NCBI GenBank assembly: GCA_025330725.1
Contig: JAIWND010000022.1
Location: 310,001-374,000, forward strand
Direction of reading: 5' to 3'
DNA: 64,000 nt
Source: Chlamydoabsidia padenii
Taxonomy: Eukaryota; Mucoromycota; Mucoromycetes; Mucorales; Cunninghamellaceae
Shown: piece by piece, positions 45,899-59,060 of the stretch
Layout of the letters: every line of letters starts with the position of its first letter
Position numbering within the stretch: position 1 is the first letter of the stretch
Program-made: the position numbers and the translations under genes
The notes under the pieces: generated by a model
What the model saw: the letters and a program-made list of their open reading frames with translations, nothing else
Told to the model about the DNA's origin: nothing
Databases searched by the model: none

Positions 45899-47269
45899 AT
45901 GTCAACAAGTCCTAAAATTTCAAGCTACGGTGCTGCTAAAACACCCAGCACTACCTTACACAAGTTTGCTGGAACATATAATGCCGATACCATCGATCAC
46001 GTAAGCAATATCTAAACGTTACTCTTCTTTTAAATGGGACGACGATATAAACTAAAAAAAAACATGCCTTTTTATTATTATTTAGGGCTGGTATGGCTCT
46101 GCAGTAAATACAACAGGTGTCATTTGTGGGGCATTGGGATCGGTAAGGCATCTATATTCTGGAAACGGGACACACTGACTTGACTTTCTTCTCCCTACAC
46201 TTTTTGAACAGATACCAGTATGTTTTTGTTTCCCGAATCCATACAAGTATATTGATCAAGGTTATGTTGGCTTGGTAACTCGTTTTGGATCCTTTACTCA
46301 AGCGGTTGATCCAGGTCTAGTCAAGGTAATAAAATAAAATAAAAGAAGTTATAGGAATATCAATATCTTTTCTAGGTCAATCCTTTTACCGAACATGTAC
46401 ATAAAGTAGATATAAGGTAAAACAATATAAAATCCTCTCATTGATTGACTAGTTATTAACTAAAGCTTCCCTTTTTATGACTGGTAGGACTCAAGTCGAT
46501 CAAATCCCCAAGGTAAGTGATACTTGATACCAAACAATAGATCATCATACTAACCCATTCCTCTCTTTTTGTTTTATAGCAAGTCATCATGACCAAGGAT
46601 AATGTGAACGTTCAAATCGATAGCGTCTTGTATTGGTAAGTAATAATAATAAAAAAGGGGTGTGATTGAATAGAACTAACATTTATATGTGTATCAATAG
46701 GAGCATCATCGACCCTTACCAGGCTAAATTTGGTGTATCTGATGTCCACCGTGCCCTGATTGAACGAACACAAACCACTTTACGCCATGTCCTCGGCGCA
46801 AAAGTGTTACAAGATTGTATCGAAAACAGAGAAGCTATAGCAATGGAAATCCAAAATGTCACAGCACCGATCGCAAAACAATGGGGTGTAAAGGTAAAAG
46901 GACAAGTTAAAAAGATGGGAGAAACCAACATGTTTTTATTATTAGATAGAATCTATTCTGATCAAGGATCTCACCTTCTCAAAGGAACTACAAGAATCAT
47001 TGTCGGCTGCTGCTCAGGCTCAACGAATGGGTCGAAGTAAAATCATTGCTGCTAAAGCTGAAGTCCAATCTGCTGCCCTGATGCGTGAAGCTTCAGATGT
47101 GCTTTCAAGTGATGTGGCCCTTTCGATTCGGTACCTTGACACCATGACCACTCTTGCCAAGGCTCCTAATACGCGTGTGATCTTCTTACCCAATAATGCT
47201 GGCCAAGATACTTCGGATCCTGCTCAAGTCAAGTCTCTCTTGTATGCCAATCTTACCCAAAATGAATAG
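45899..47269 (+). CDS. Stomatin-like SPFH-domain membrane protein, copy B
   Basis: Paralogue of copy A. Eight exons (45899-46000, 46086-46142, 46212-46325, 46376-46416, 46488-46512, 46580-46635, 46701-46893, 46946-47269) join in phase to 303 residues. The layout is the same: polar N-terminus, short hydrophobic segment, Cys pair in IPVCFCFPNPYKYID, then the SPFH core (GLVTRFGSFTQAVDPGLVKV, IMTKDNVNVQIDSVLYW, ALIERTQTTLRHV). The last intron interrupts the same place as in copy A (QWGVK|IESILIKD), showing common descent, but copy B has more introns in the core. The paralogues differ most in the first 80 and last 30 residues. Homo- or hetero-oligomers with copy A are plausible. Confidence 0.92.
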
Positions 47270-47770
47270 GCATCGTCTGATCCTTTTTTGGCCATTCCCT
47301 ACTCTTGTTACCACTAGTATTATTATAATCATTTTTTTTTAGTCTTACCTATTACTTATTGTTTTAAATAAAATCAAAGGCTTGTATCCGTCTTGTATTC
47401 GCAAATCAGTCAAGGGTTACTCGGCATTGATCGGGGGTTTAAAAAGCATTCACCAAGGTCATTCTAGCCATGTATGTGCCCGACCAAAAGAGCTTGACCA
47501 GAATGTTTAAACAATATATAATTTGGTGACATTCATGTAATAGACTATGTTTGAGGAGGAGGGTGGTGTCAATCCCACTTTATAAACACAACCATAATTT
47601 GAGGCAAAGTAATGTAGCTTCAAATGAGTTTTTTTTTATTGTTAAAAAAAAAAAAAAAAAAAAAAAAGACAAGCAGTATGTACAGGGGTATATCTAGAGG
47701 GATAGCACTAACAAACCTAATGGAGGGTAATCTATTGCAAACTAGCGGGGGGGGGCAAAGTCAACCGGGT
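47270..47770. other. Convergent spacer between stomatin B and LAMTOR2
   Basis: AATAAAATC near 47367 suits the stomatin 3' end. A T8 run, a 23-base A run (about 47644-47667) and a G9 run (about 47746-47755) are present. No gene is seen. Confidence 0.45.
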
Positions 47771-48401
47771 TTAGTCTTGATATGCAGCGACACGGAGCAA
47801 GGGTTCTTCCAAGTGTGCTTGTAACGCTTCAGCCTATAGAGAATCAAACAGTGAGTTAAAATATCACTCCTCCATGCTTTATAGTTATACTTCTTTACCT
47901 TGGCTTTAAGAATCCCCAAAGGAACCGACTTTTCGGCAACAAGACATAATAACATGGTGCCTACACTGGTAATAAAAGCTGATCCTTCCTAATTACAATC
48001 ATAAAAGAAAAAGAAAAAAAAAAGAGAGAGAGAAAGAGAGATTAGGGGTGGGATTCTATACGGAAGAGATTAGTTTACTTACTTCACAGTCCAAGAGAAG
48101 AAATTTAGGAGGAGCTGATTCACCACCATCGAGGAAGGTTTCCGTTACTGTTTGTTTTTGGTATGTGCTCCATATATTGGCAGCAATAGCAGCATATATC
48201 TTCACGTTCTTGTCGTTGTCTGTGGCGAAGGATAAAAGCGAGCCGTCCTGGGTCATCAATCTACCCCCCCCCCAAAAAAAAAAGCCAATGGTTATAAAAT
48301 GTATACAGTTTTTGTTTTCTTTTTGTCACTTACAGAGAAGCCTTGACGCCCTTGTGCGTTGATTGTCGTAGTACTTGAGATATGACTTTTGGTTTCAACA
48401 T
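47771..48401 (-). CDS. LAMTOR2: Ragulator subunit LAMTOR2 (roadblock/LC7 fold)
   Basis: Part of the late-endosomal/vacuolar Ragulator complex that anchors Rag GTPases for TORC1 signalling. Minus-strand exons 48401-48334, 48260-48083, 47988-47899 and 47833-47771 join in phase to 132 residues, close to the 125 of animal LAMTOR2. The whole length aligns by eye with the family: start MLKPKVISQVL, then TQDGSLLSFA, AAIAANIW, FLLLDCEEG, LLCLVAEKSVPLGILKAKAEAL and LEEPLLRVAA at the end. Budding yeast uses the diverged Ego proteins, so an animal-like LAMTOR2 fits an early-diverging fungus. Confidence 0.9.
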
Positions 48402-49315
48402 TATTGTTTGATGGAAAGGGAAAGAAAAATGAAAAACGAAAAAAGGCGGAATATAAATTGGGTAACTTGAATTTTTCGTCGAATAAGCGGAGGATGAAAT
48501 ATCAGTTGATATTATGTGGGAAGTATGTGGTTTCCTTTTACCGTTGGCCAAAGCTCTGTACCCTTCTCTCTCAAAGGAGGAGTGCCAGCCATATTCTCAT
48601 CCAAGAATTGATTGACATGTTATTGTTGTTGTTTGTTAAAGGGGTAGATATCCCCAAGGAAAGTTGAAAAGAATTTAAAAAGCTCTTTTATAAGAAAAAA
48701 TCAGATAATCATAACCCATGCATTGTCAAATTATAACAATTTTATACAGGACATTGACCATCATAGTTCGTATTAAATGAGATGAAGCCTATAGGAAGCC
48801 ACTCGGGCTAAAGTTTACCCTAATCGACAAAAAATTAAATTTACTCAATATGAATCAGAGCGGGATTTGAATATACTCTACTACTTTGACATGGAAGGGC
48901 CCTTTTTGATGCAAGTGGGTTGTCAATCCGTCTTCATAGTTCGCTGCATGAATGTTCTATATAGCTTTGTTCAAAGGTCTGACTTTTTGAAAGAACATCC
49001 CGTCTGTTTGTTTCGTAAACTAAAGAAACGAGGGGAAGAAGGATATATCATTATTTGTTTGTTTTCTATCGTTCGAGCAAGCTACATTTGTTTCATAACT
49101 ATATATCCAAGTCCCAGTTTACATATTTTTTTTTATCTTCAAACTTGTAAGCAAACAGAATGGTAGTTCCTTTGGAAGATTTTTCGTTCAAGCATAAAGA
49201 AATGCGGGGTTTGAACTTTAGGGAACTCGATTTCAGTTAATCTTACTTTTTTTTTCCCACTTTCATTTTTCCACCTTTCTTTCTTCTTTTAATCATTCTT
49301 CTTGTTAAAGAAACA
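48402..49315. other. Divergent spacer between LAMTOR2 and PGM
   Basis: It carries an exact GCGGGATTTGAA at 48860-48871 and a variant GCGGGGTTTGAA at 49204-49215, the latter 101 bp before the PGM ATG. The open frame 48867-49166 has no recognisable features and lies within the promoter. A small unrecognised gene here cannot be excluded. Confidence 0.4.
48860..48871 (+). promoter_or_regulatory. Exact copy of recurrent GCGGGATTTGAA motif
   Basis: Perfect match. It lies about 445 bp before the PGM ATG; a nearer variant sits at 49204-49215. Confidence 0.35.
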
Positions 49316-51247
<1,932 letters not shown>

Positions 51248-51422
51248 TTATAGAATTCTTTACTTTATTCTTATAGTGTAATAGCTCTCTCATTTGTTGA
51301 ATAAAATCCATCCATCTTTGGCATTTAAAAAAATACTGACATTTTAAAAACCGCTCTCCCCACAATGCGGTGACTATTTTTACGCAGTTATTTTATTCCC
51401 CCTTTCTTTCTCTTGTCCAATC

Positions 51423-52611
51423 ATGTCATCCATTACTCGACGAGTGGCTACCAATGTTGATTATACACAAGACAATCAACCTGCTCAAATACGATTCAAG
51501 TCAGGAAAATCACGACCTGCCCCTCGAGTCATTGATGCCCTGTCCCACGAGAGCGATGACCATCAGGAACAAGATCTAGTGACAAGAAGGCAACAAAGCG
51601 AACTACCCGCCAACTTCATATTTGGTGAAAATGGATCGGAACACAGCAATAACAGCACTATTCTGGAAGATACTCAAAACTCAGAGTCTAATAATGACAG
51701 TACAAACAACCTTGACAGTGACAACAGCAGCGACGACGATGACAGCAGCGATCTAGACGATCTACTGAAGAAGGCTGAATTGGCACTTTTGGAACGACAA
51801 AACGACAATATCAACTTGTGGTAACTTGGGAATATCAAAGGATCCACTTTTTAACACAGCAAGCTAACTCTCTATTCCACCTTTTTCTTCTTTTTCCAGG
51901 AACAACAAGACGACAATGATAAAGTAAGTCAACTCGACAAGAAGGATAAAGACAAAGAACTCAACTTTTTACTATAGATTCCCAAAGTTACAGCCTGGTG
52001 TCTCGATCGATGATGAACTTTATATCAAATCCCAAAAGGGTGGCATCGCAAGATTAAAACCTCAATCGGTCGTGGTGGTAGAATCAAGTGAACCAGTAAA
52101 TAAAAAGGCATTGGTGTCAATACAACGGATCAAACAAGAAACCAGACCTTTGACACGTAGGGAACGGGAACAGGTAAAGAAAGAAAGAATCAAGTTGGTT
52201 TTACTGGTGATGATCAACTCATCTGTCACTCTTCTTTATATGTGATAGGAACGACAAAAGACGACTGGAAAGGGATGGTTTGATATGCCATTAGCCACTA
52301 TGACCCCAGAATTAAAACGTGACCTACAGATCCTCAAAATGCGACATGTACTGGACCGTAAACGACACTACAAGAAAATGGCGAAAGGTCCGGATCCAAA
52401 ATACTTACAAATGGGTACCATCATCCATGGCCCAACCGAATACTTCTCATCACGTATCAACAAGAAGGATCGTAAACGTACCTTTGCCGAAGAATTATTG
52501 TCGAATGAAGAATACACCTCTTATTATCATCGCAAATACCTGGAAACTCAAGATCGTAAAACCGCCGGTGGCAAGAAACACTACAAGAAACTCAAGGCCC
52601 GACGCTATTGA
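51423..52611 (+). CDS. FCF2: Fcf2/TdIF2-type pre-rRNA processing factor
   Basis: Nucleolar protein needed for early 18S rRNA processing. Exons 51423-51820, 51900-51923 (24 nt), 51978-52173 and 52249-52611 join in phase to 326 residues. The C-terminal Fcf2 domain is clear: GKGWFDMPLATMTPELKRDL, then LKMRHVLDRKRHYKK, GTIIHGPTEYFSSR and the basic KKHYKKLKARRY end. The N-terminal half is Asp/Ser/Asn-rich and probably disordered. The micro-exon is supported because it restores the frame to NKTTMIKFPKL, a conserved segment ahead of the domain. Confidence 0.9.
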
Positions 52612-53070
52612 TCGACCCTCTATCCCCCTTCAATCAATTCCCTCTTGTATTTAATTATAGAATTACATTAGTACACATAGGCTCCTTTATCATTGTTTGA
52701 CATTTTAAAAATAAATACTCTATATATGCAACAACTTGTCTTTATGTGATGTGATAGTATGCTTTACTATAAACATTGGCATACATCATTTATGCTGGGC
52801 TTATTGATCGGTATCTTAACATGATCTGGATGATATATTGTCTTACTTGTCTGGGCATCCTCAGTTGCTGAGCCAGTCTTGGCATGGTTCGATCGTTTAT
52901 GCATGAATCGCAGGTGACAGTCATCCACCGGTCGGGTTTTCAAATTTAACGATATCCTACTTAAGCACTGTTTTTTCCTTTTTTTTTTTTTTTTTTTTTT
53001 CTTCTTCTCTTTTTCCATCGTTTCATCTCAATCTACCTTTTTACTTCTTATCCAATAACTATAATCTACA
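52612..53070. other. Spacer between FCF2 and TVP18
   Basis: It contains a near-motif GTCGGGTTTTCAAA at 52923-52936, about 135 bp before the TVP18 ATG, then a T20-type and CT-rich tract. No gene is seen. Confidence 0.45.
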
Positions 53071-54121
53071 ATGGGTCTCTTTAGCGAAGCAAAGTCAATG
53101 AACTTCTCTCTCTATGGCCAATGGTAAGAGGAATGCAGACAATGAATTTATAATGGGCTGGGTGAAACTGGTTCTTCTGGGCATGTTTAACATTATTCAC
53201 ACACACACACACTCTCTCTCTTTCTCTATTTTATAGGCTTGGTATTATCTCAATCATACGTAAGTTAAAAAAAGGACTATGCGGATACAACTAAACAATG
53301 GATATTTACATTTTGTTTTGGATAGTGCTAATTGCTTTAGGTATCGTCAACTTTTTAAGCCATGTGGTCTTCAGTATTGTTGGATGGTAAGAATAAGAAA
53401 AAAGACGATGATGACACAATTATGCCTGACTAGACACACCATGTAGGGTGATTGCATTCCTCTTGGTCTTGGTCGAAATACCTCTTTGTCTCAAGGTAAG
53501 CTCATTGTCACCAACAACAATGATCAACATATTTATTGATCCTCTTTATTTGTTTTAGCTCTGTCCGACCAGTCCAAAATTGTAAGTAAATACCAGACAA
53601 AGGAGATGGGATGATTGCATAACGTGAATACTTAATCAATCTGTGTGTGTGTGTGTTTTAATAGGGATAGCTTCATTTCATACTTTGAAAACTCATACTT
53701 CCGGGCAGTCATGTATCTGATGTAAGAACGATTGGATCACAAAAAAAAAAAAATGGCGGTGGGGAAAATGGATTTACTAATTGACTTTTTTTTTTATGTT
53801 TTATAGATTCGCTGTGGTCATGTTTTTATCCAATCTTCTCAGTGGGGCAACTCCTTTGATTGCTCCTGCTGTTTCTTTATTACTCGGGGCCATTTCTTAT
53901 TGTAAGTTTCAAGTCATTTATACATAACCGTGATCACTCAACTCACCCTTTTTTCAAAAAAAAAAAAAAAAAATCTTTACTAGTGGTTGCTGCTTTGAAG
54001 GGTCAATCTTTTGCAAGCTCCAAGTAAGTATAGTACGAGACATAGATTTGGGTATATACTCACCGCATCTATTTTATGTTATAGGATTCTGGGTGGCACT
54101 GGTACCGACAACGTAGTATAG
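53071..54121 (+). CDS. TVP18: Golgi membrane protein Tvp18
   Basis: Small tetra-spanning Golgi protein associated with Tlg2-type vesicles. Nine exons (53071-53123, 53237-53259, 53326-53386, 53447-53495, 53559-53581, 53665-53721, 53807-53901, 53984-54023, 54085-54121) join in phase to 145 residues, the family size. Two exons are 23 nt. Family signatures are the start MGLFSEAKSMNFSLYGQWLG, the VEIPLCLKLCPTSPKFD stretch and four hydrophobic helices. About one intron per 16 codons is extreme even for this window. Confidence 0.9.
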
Positions 54122-56385
54122 AACTAATCCAATTCCGACCCATTTGTATACTTAGATTATGAATTGTAGTTGTTTTTACTTATAATAAACATAAACGCTT
54201 TTTATGAAAAAAAAAAGGACTTGGTTGTTGAGGATGGGTTTATACGGGCGAATGTTGAACTTGTCAAAGGGGTGCATTTTCCATGTAAGCACCTGGCTCG
54301 AAATGTGACACATCGACCGACGTCGTGCATGAAAGTATGAATCATTCAGACTTTGTGGGAGATATACCAAAGATTGTTGGTATGATAGCTTTTCATGTAC
54401 GGGGAATCACGCAGGAAAAAACATATTTTACTTTCGCTCAATCACACAACGGCGGGATTGAAAATGAGTTTGACAGAAGAAGGTGATCAAAAGATGACGC
54501 TCTTTTGTTAAATCAGATGATGATCAATAAGTTGGTCTAATGTTCCCTTTACTAATGGAAAAAAAAAAGAAAAACCAGTTTAATATGAACAAGGCGCCAT
54601 TTGACTTGTATGATGTCAAGAAACTGGAACGTTGGCTCATTCATGCAGAATTCAAATCCCGCCATCTGTCAAAAAAAAAAAATGGGAACAAGAGTCAGGT
54701 GAATTAAGATTCTGTAGGCCATGAAACCATTTATACTTTGTAGTCAAGGTCACCCATTAAATTGACTTTATACCCTGCTAGCATGTACAACGGCACATGA
54801 TGTGAAATAGTTTAAATGATCTATTTGATGGTAAATATTTTGCAGTACACTATGTGCCAGCCTCATGACACTTTTTTTTTTTTTCTTCTTCTGCCTGTGA
54901 AGCACCGTCTCATGAAACATATTGAACGCCTACCTTTATCCCTCTATATTGTTTGGTCTCTTCTTCCTTTTTTATATGCCGAGCTAAAAACGTCCAGGGT
55001 CTTTTAAAGTAGATGATTCGTTTCATGTAGTTCTTATGGGGTCTATACTTCAAAAAGGTGAGAGGGGATATATGCGTTAAGCTCATCATGCTACTTTGAT
55101 AATAATTCAATCCTCATTGGTCAGCTATTGTAAACCCCGATATAGTCGTCTAGCTCCGAAAAAAAAAAGATTTCATCTTTCTTTGTCCTCTTTTGCTTTA
55201 GCAGGAAAAAAAAAAAGAACATTAATGAAGACTTGAAAAGTGGGGTGGCATCTGCTTTTGGAAACAGGTAAGTAGTCTATACCAAAACTATATACTTTGT
55301 TTATCATAAAGTTAATCTGACGGTTATAACCTTGGGGTGTTTTTGTTGAAGGGTGCGGGTACATTACTACTTGCAATCGACTAGCTTGTCAACTTCCAGC
55401 TTGATGGTGAACAATAGCGACAAGATCAACAAAGATGGCGACACTTGACTTTCTTCATTACAATTGGGCTGACTCTCTCAACGATATACAAAAGACACCT
55501 CGACCACACCTTATAATAACAGACATGGATGGACTGGTCGTTGCGTTAACATGATGGTAAAAGGTAAATGAACTCTTTTTCAAACCAAATGTCATATTAG
55601 TTACTTTAACATCATTCGTATGAATAGGAAAAACGAACGGACCTCTCTACAATAACATTCACAACGGTATGTCAAAACGATCATGGGCGAGAATGAAAAA
55701 AAAAATGGGATGGATCTACTGTGGCAATAAAGGAGGTGATAGATGGGAAAAAAAGGCTGTTGTTTATTTGTGGTACAACAACGATGGGCAAAAAAGAATA
55801 GACCACCATACTTAACTTTGTTTTTACTATTATCATAGAGTAATCATCTTACTAAATCCATCCAACATCCCTCTCTCGCTACAGGATCAAACTACGACAG
55901 GATGGGCTTTGGGTGCAACATCAACTTTCACCCTCCTCCCCCCCCCTAATCTAATCAAAACGATGCGGTTTTTACTTGGATCGATGCGATGTTTGTTTGT
56001 CAATGTTACAGAATATAAAGTAGAATAGGATTTTAGTTTTAGCCATCAGGTCACTTTGACTTTATACAATAAACTCTTATGATATGTGATGAAACGTGAT
56101 ATATATATAAAAAGACGGATGATAGAACAAATTTGGGTCTGAATGTCTGTGTGTCCTATTGGACGTAGGTTGATGTTATATGATAGGTGCTTTGGCAACA
56201 GGTAGTGCCGGTGCTTGTTGTGTTACCATAACAAAACAAAAAAAAAAAGAAAAAGATAGCTTCTAACAATCCTTTGTTTTGCCCTTCAGTCTGTCAACCT
56301 TAATTTGTCGGCATTATAAAAAGAACTCGGACAATGCAATTTTTTCTTTTCTTTTCTCTCCAACTCAAACATTCTATTTCACATA
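54122..56385. other. Gene-poor region with possible gene remnants
   Basis: No gene could be built. Frames with fair codon character appear near 55434-55553 (starting MATLDFLHYNWADSL) and around 55700-55800, but they do not chain in phase and match nothing known. Two motif copies occur: GCGGGATTGAA at 54452-54462 and a minus-sense exact GCGGGATTTGAA at 54651-54662. Just beside the latter is CATTCATGCAGAATT, a word shared with the ends of the 30.4-kb element, possibly a solo remnant. AATAAACTC near 56069 resembles a poly-A signal. Confidence 0.35.
54651..54662 (-). promoter_or_regulatory. Exact copy of recurrent GCGGGATTTGAA motif (minus strand)
   Basis: Perfect match on the minus strand, not next to a recognised gene. 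It adjoins a short segment resembling the terminal repeats of the 30.4-31.8 kb element. Confidence 0.3.
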
Positions 56386-56624
56386 ATGACATCTTTCTGT
56401 TGCCAAAAACCTCAACATAATCAAGCTCATCCTCATTCTCATCATATCAAAACGGGTGTTAACTCTAGTATTCCTCGTATCAATACTACGGGTGGTCAAT
56501 GGTAAGAATATCCTAAAGATGAAATCGACATAAAGTCTAACTCTGACTCGATTCTTTTTATTCTTATAGTTCTTGGTGTGGGATATATGGCCACCGACAA
56601 AGCTATTGTCCTTACTTGAAATGA
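56386..56624 (+). CDS. Small stand-alone CCHC zinc-knuckle protein
   Basis: Function unknown; likely a nucleic-acid binder. Two exons (56386-56501 and 56570-56624) join in phase (TG|T) to 56 residues. The C-terminus is an exact retroviral-type knuckle, C-x2-C-x4-H-x4-C, in CSWCGIYGHRQSYC, and the splice junction falls within its first cysteine codon. The N-terminal half has a CC pair and a His-rich run (HPHSHHIK). The gene has its own TATAAAAAG (about 56317), a CT-rich leader and a good intron, so it looks like a host gene rather than a retroelement fragment. No adjacent protease or polymerase frame is seen. Confidence 0.6.
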
Positions 56625-57295
56625 TACTACTCATGGTCTCCTTCTTTGGTTAATCACTTCTCATTGGTTTAATTCCATCATCATCTTCATACCTCATTGT
56701 GTTAAATATTTATATCATTTTCATTACTCCCTTCCCCTTCCCCACTTCATAACTCTCATATCTCATTTGACTACTATAGTCTCCCCCAACCTTTACTCAT
56801 TCATCTCTGCTTGTTTGTAAAAAAATAAAAGAATTAAACTTTGAAATCTTATTTTTAAAATCCCGATTGTCACGGCCATCGTTCCGAAACCATATGGTTC
56901 CTACATGACCTTTTAGTTTAGTGTGTGCTCAAGTTACACCATACGGTGCCATCAATGTCTTTTTTTTTTTTTGACTTATTTGTCATTCATTCTTGTCACA
57001 GTAGGTTATTAACGAGACATCCAGGAAGAAGAAGAAAAAAAAACTTGTCAAAATATTCGTTTTTCACTAAAAGGGGTAAATTGAGACATGGTTTATAATA
57101 AACATGGGTGAGTACAAACAATAACAACAACAACAACAGTAAATCCGTCCGTCTATCATCAATTAACAATAACATGATAATTGTCTGTGTGTATGACATG
57201 TAAATTTTTTTTATTTCCAATCCAATCCAATTATAAACCCCTCCCCATCACCCACATATAAACTAATAACTATATCTAAACTAGTACCTATTCTA
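56625..57295. other. Spacer after the zinc-knuckle gene
   Basis: AATAAAAG near 56824 suits polyadenylation of the zinc-knuckle transcript. A minus-sense TCGGGATTTTAAA lies near 56854-56866, and an (ACA)n stretch lies at about 57117-57138. No gene is seen. Confidence 0.4.
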
Positions 57296-58853
57296 TTATA
57301 ATGAAATAATGATATCAATCCAGGTTTCTTCGTCATTAACATCCAGGAGGGTGTTGAAGTCGATGATGTCGGGATTTCCTAATTGATGATAAGAGCGTGA
57401 TGAGTAAAAGACTTGTTTTTTTCCTCCCCCGATTGTATTATACCATTTTGATATTACGTCCATTCCCCTTACGTTCCTACCATTCCAGGCGAATCCAACA
57501 AACGGGTAAGATCAGACCAAAAGGACACTAAATTATCAAGACCACGGATCAAACCTAATTACAAGATGGAGAGGGAGAGAGACCGACTTTTCTGGGAATG
57601 TTTTCTGCCCTTACCACATAGACAAATAAGAAGATTCAAATTAATTACCTTAATTTCGCACCCGATACCGTTATTCCAGAGTTGAGGACTGTCGACCAAC
57701 AATCAAACTATACCAAAAGAGAGATCCACCTCGATAGTTTCATCGGTTCCGGCTTTGATCCCATCGACCTAGTACATCCGCGGAAGTATAGATTCCAAAG
57801 TGTCGATACGATTGGGGAGTTCATCGATCAACCTAAAAAAAAAAAAAAAGATACATATGATTAGACATAAAGAGTAATGTCGTTGGGGAGGGGATACGTT
57901 ACCATTTGTCAAACATAGAAAGTACTTGAGTCTTGGGCCGTAAATCCCAAGTACCAAGGTTCATAACAAGCGCCACACAGACACTTCTACGTATAAGCTT
58001 GAAACAATTAAGTAGAGGATCCGTAAAGGGAGAAGCATGTGTCTAGACTTGACAAAACCATCCAAGGTATACTTTGTTTGTTCGCCATCACGATCTTTCT
58101 AGAAGGAAAAGAAGAGTGTGTGAGGTTTTCCATCGTATTGATTCATCAACCAGTGAATTGTATTGTTGTCATCATTTTTGAGAGGGGGGGGAGCTTACCT
58201 AAGGTGACCTGAGCCTTTTTTACGCCAATTTGTACCCTCCGCCTGGTCATATCATTCTGCCATCAAAGAGATCTTGTAAGCTGAAACACATTTATTCTTG
58301 ACCAAGTAATGAGAGCTTGTACAATCCACCTAGTTCTAGTCGTTTCGTAACTATGATATAATAAAGTTAGTCAGAGTGCCATCATATTCCGAGTTTATTA
58401 TCCCCAACCCAGTTTTCCTTTTTTTTTCCCTTTACTATTAGTAGCATTCCATTTAGATTACACCTATCAGTTTTGAAACAACGGTTTTTGGACATCTTCT
58501 TGTTAACAGGTTCTAGGGTTGTATTAGGTATAGAGTGATATATGTGTATGTCATAAATAAAATAAAAAAAGAAGCAAGTTAGTTTTTAGGGGATCCATGG
58601 GTGATAAAGTAAACAAGTTTCTTACCAAAATGTAGTAGCAGGGGAATCGCTAAAGAAATTATCGATGGAGATATGATCCAAAAGCATGTGTTATGACTGT
58701 TGGCAATATCCTAAATAACAGAAGAAGAAGAAAAAGCAAGTTGATTATATGGGCATCCATTTGACGATAGAGTAAACAAGTTTCCTTACCAGAGTTAGAT
58801 GACATAACCATCCCATCAACAAGGAAGTCAACAATTAAGACATAATTTAAAAG
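57296..58853 (-). pseudogene. Multi-exon pseudogene with surviving splice sites and in-frame stops
   Basis: Minus-strand blocks look like true exons: 58853-58790 (LLNYVLIVDFLVDG), 58710-58626 (HMLLDHISIDNFFSDS), 58042-57903 (FTDPLLNCFKLIRR and MNLGTWDLRPKTQVLSMFDK), a block from 57832 (LIDELPNRIDTLESILPRMY) and 57378-57296 (NPDIIDFNTLLDVNDEETWI, ending TAA). Junctions 58790/58710 and 57903/57832 keep phase. But a TAA follows GYCQQS, a TAG follows PRMY with coding sequence continuing beyond it, a TGA lies farther on, and other junctions are out of frame. The 57832 block also reads LLVDSPQLWNNG downstream. I do not recognise the family; a fungal regulatory protein is possible from the DLF/LLDSP-type acidic end. 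An exact GCGGGATTTGAA lies just upstream at 58941-58952, on the opposite strand. Confidence 0.45.
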
Positions 58854-58940
58854 CTGCATAAAAGCAAAAAGTTCAGGAAGAGGAAGTGGAAAAAAGAAAG
58901 AAAAAAAAAAAAAAAAAAGGAAAGGGACAGATCAAGTAAA

Positions 58941-58952
58941 GCGGGATTTGAA
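58941..58952 (+). promoter_or_regulatory. Exact copy of recurrent GCGGGATTTGAA motif
   Basis: Perfect match, about 90 bp upstream of the first recognisable exon of the minus-strand pseudogene, in the opposite orientation to it. Confidence 0.35.
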
Positions 58953-59060
58953 AATCCTAAAAATTTCATGTAGTATGTTATAAAATGGATGGTATTTTAT
59001 TAAGTTGGTATATAATGTATAAGCTAAAAAGTACTAAGATAAGGGTATATTGTTATAGTA

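Noticed and set aside
48867..49166. 100-codon plus-strand frame upstream of PGM
   Set aside because: It has hydrophobic, Cys-rich, low-information sequence, no conserved motif, and lies across the PGM promoter with motif copies; not supported as a gene.
56570..56624. Gag remnant of a retrotransposon
   Set aside because: Only one CCHC knuckle is present, with no protease, reverse transcriptase or LTR nearby, and the gene has its own intron and promoter-like signals.
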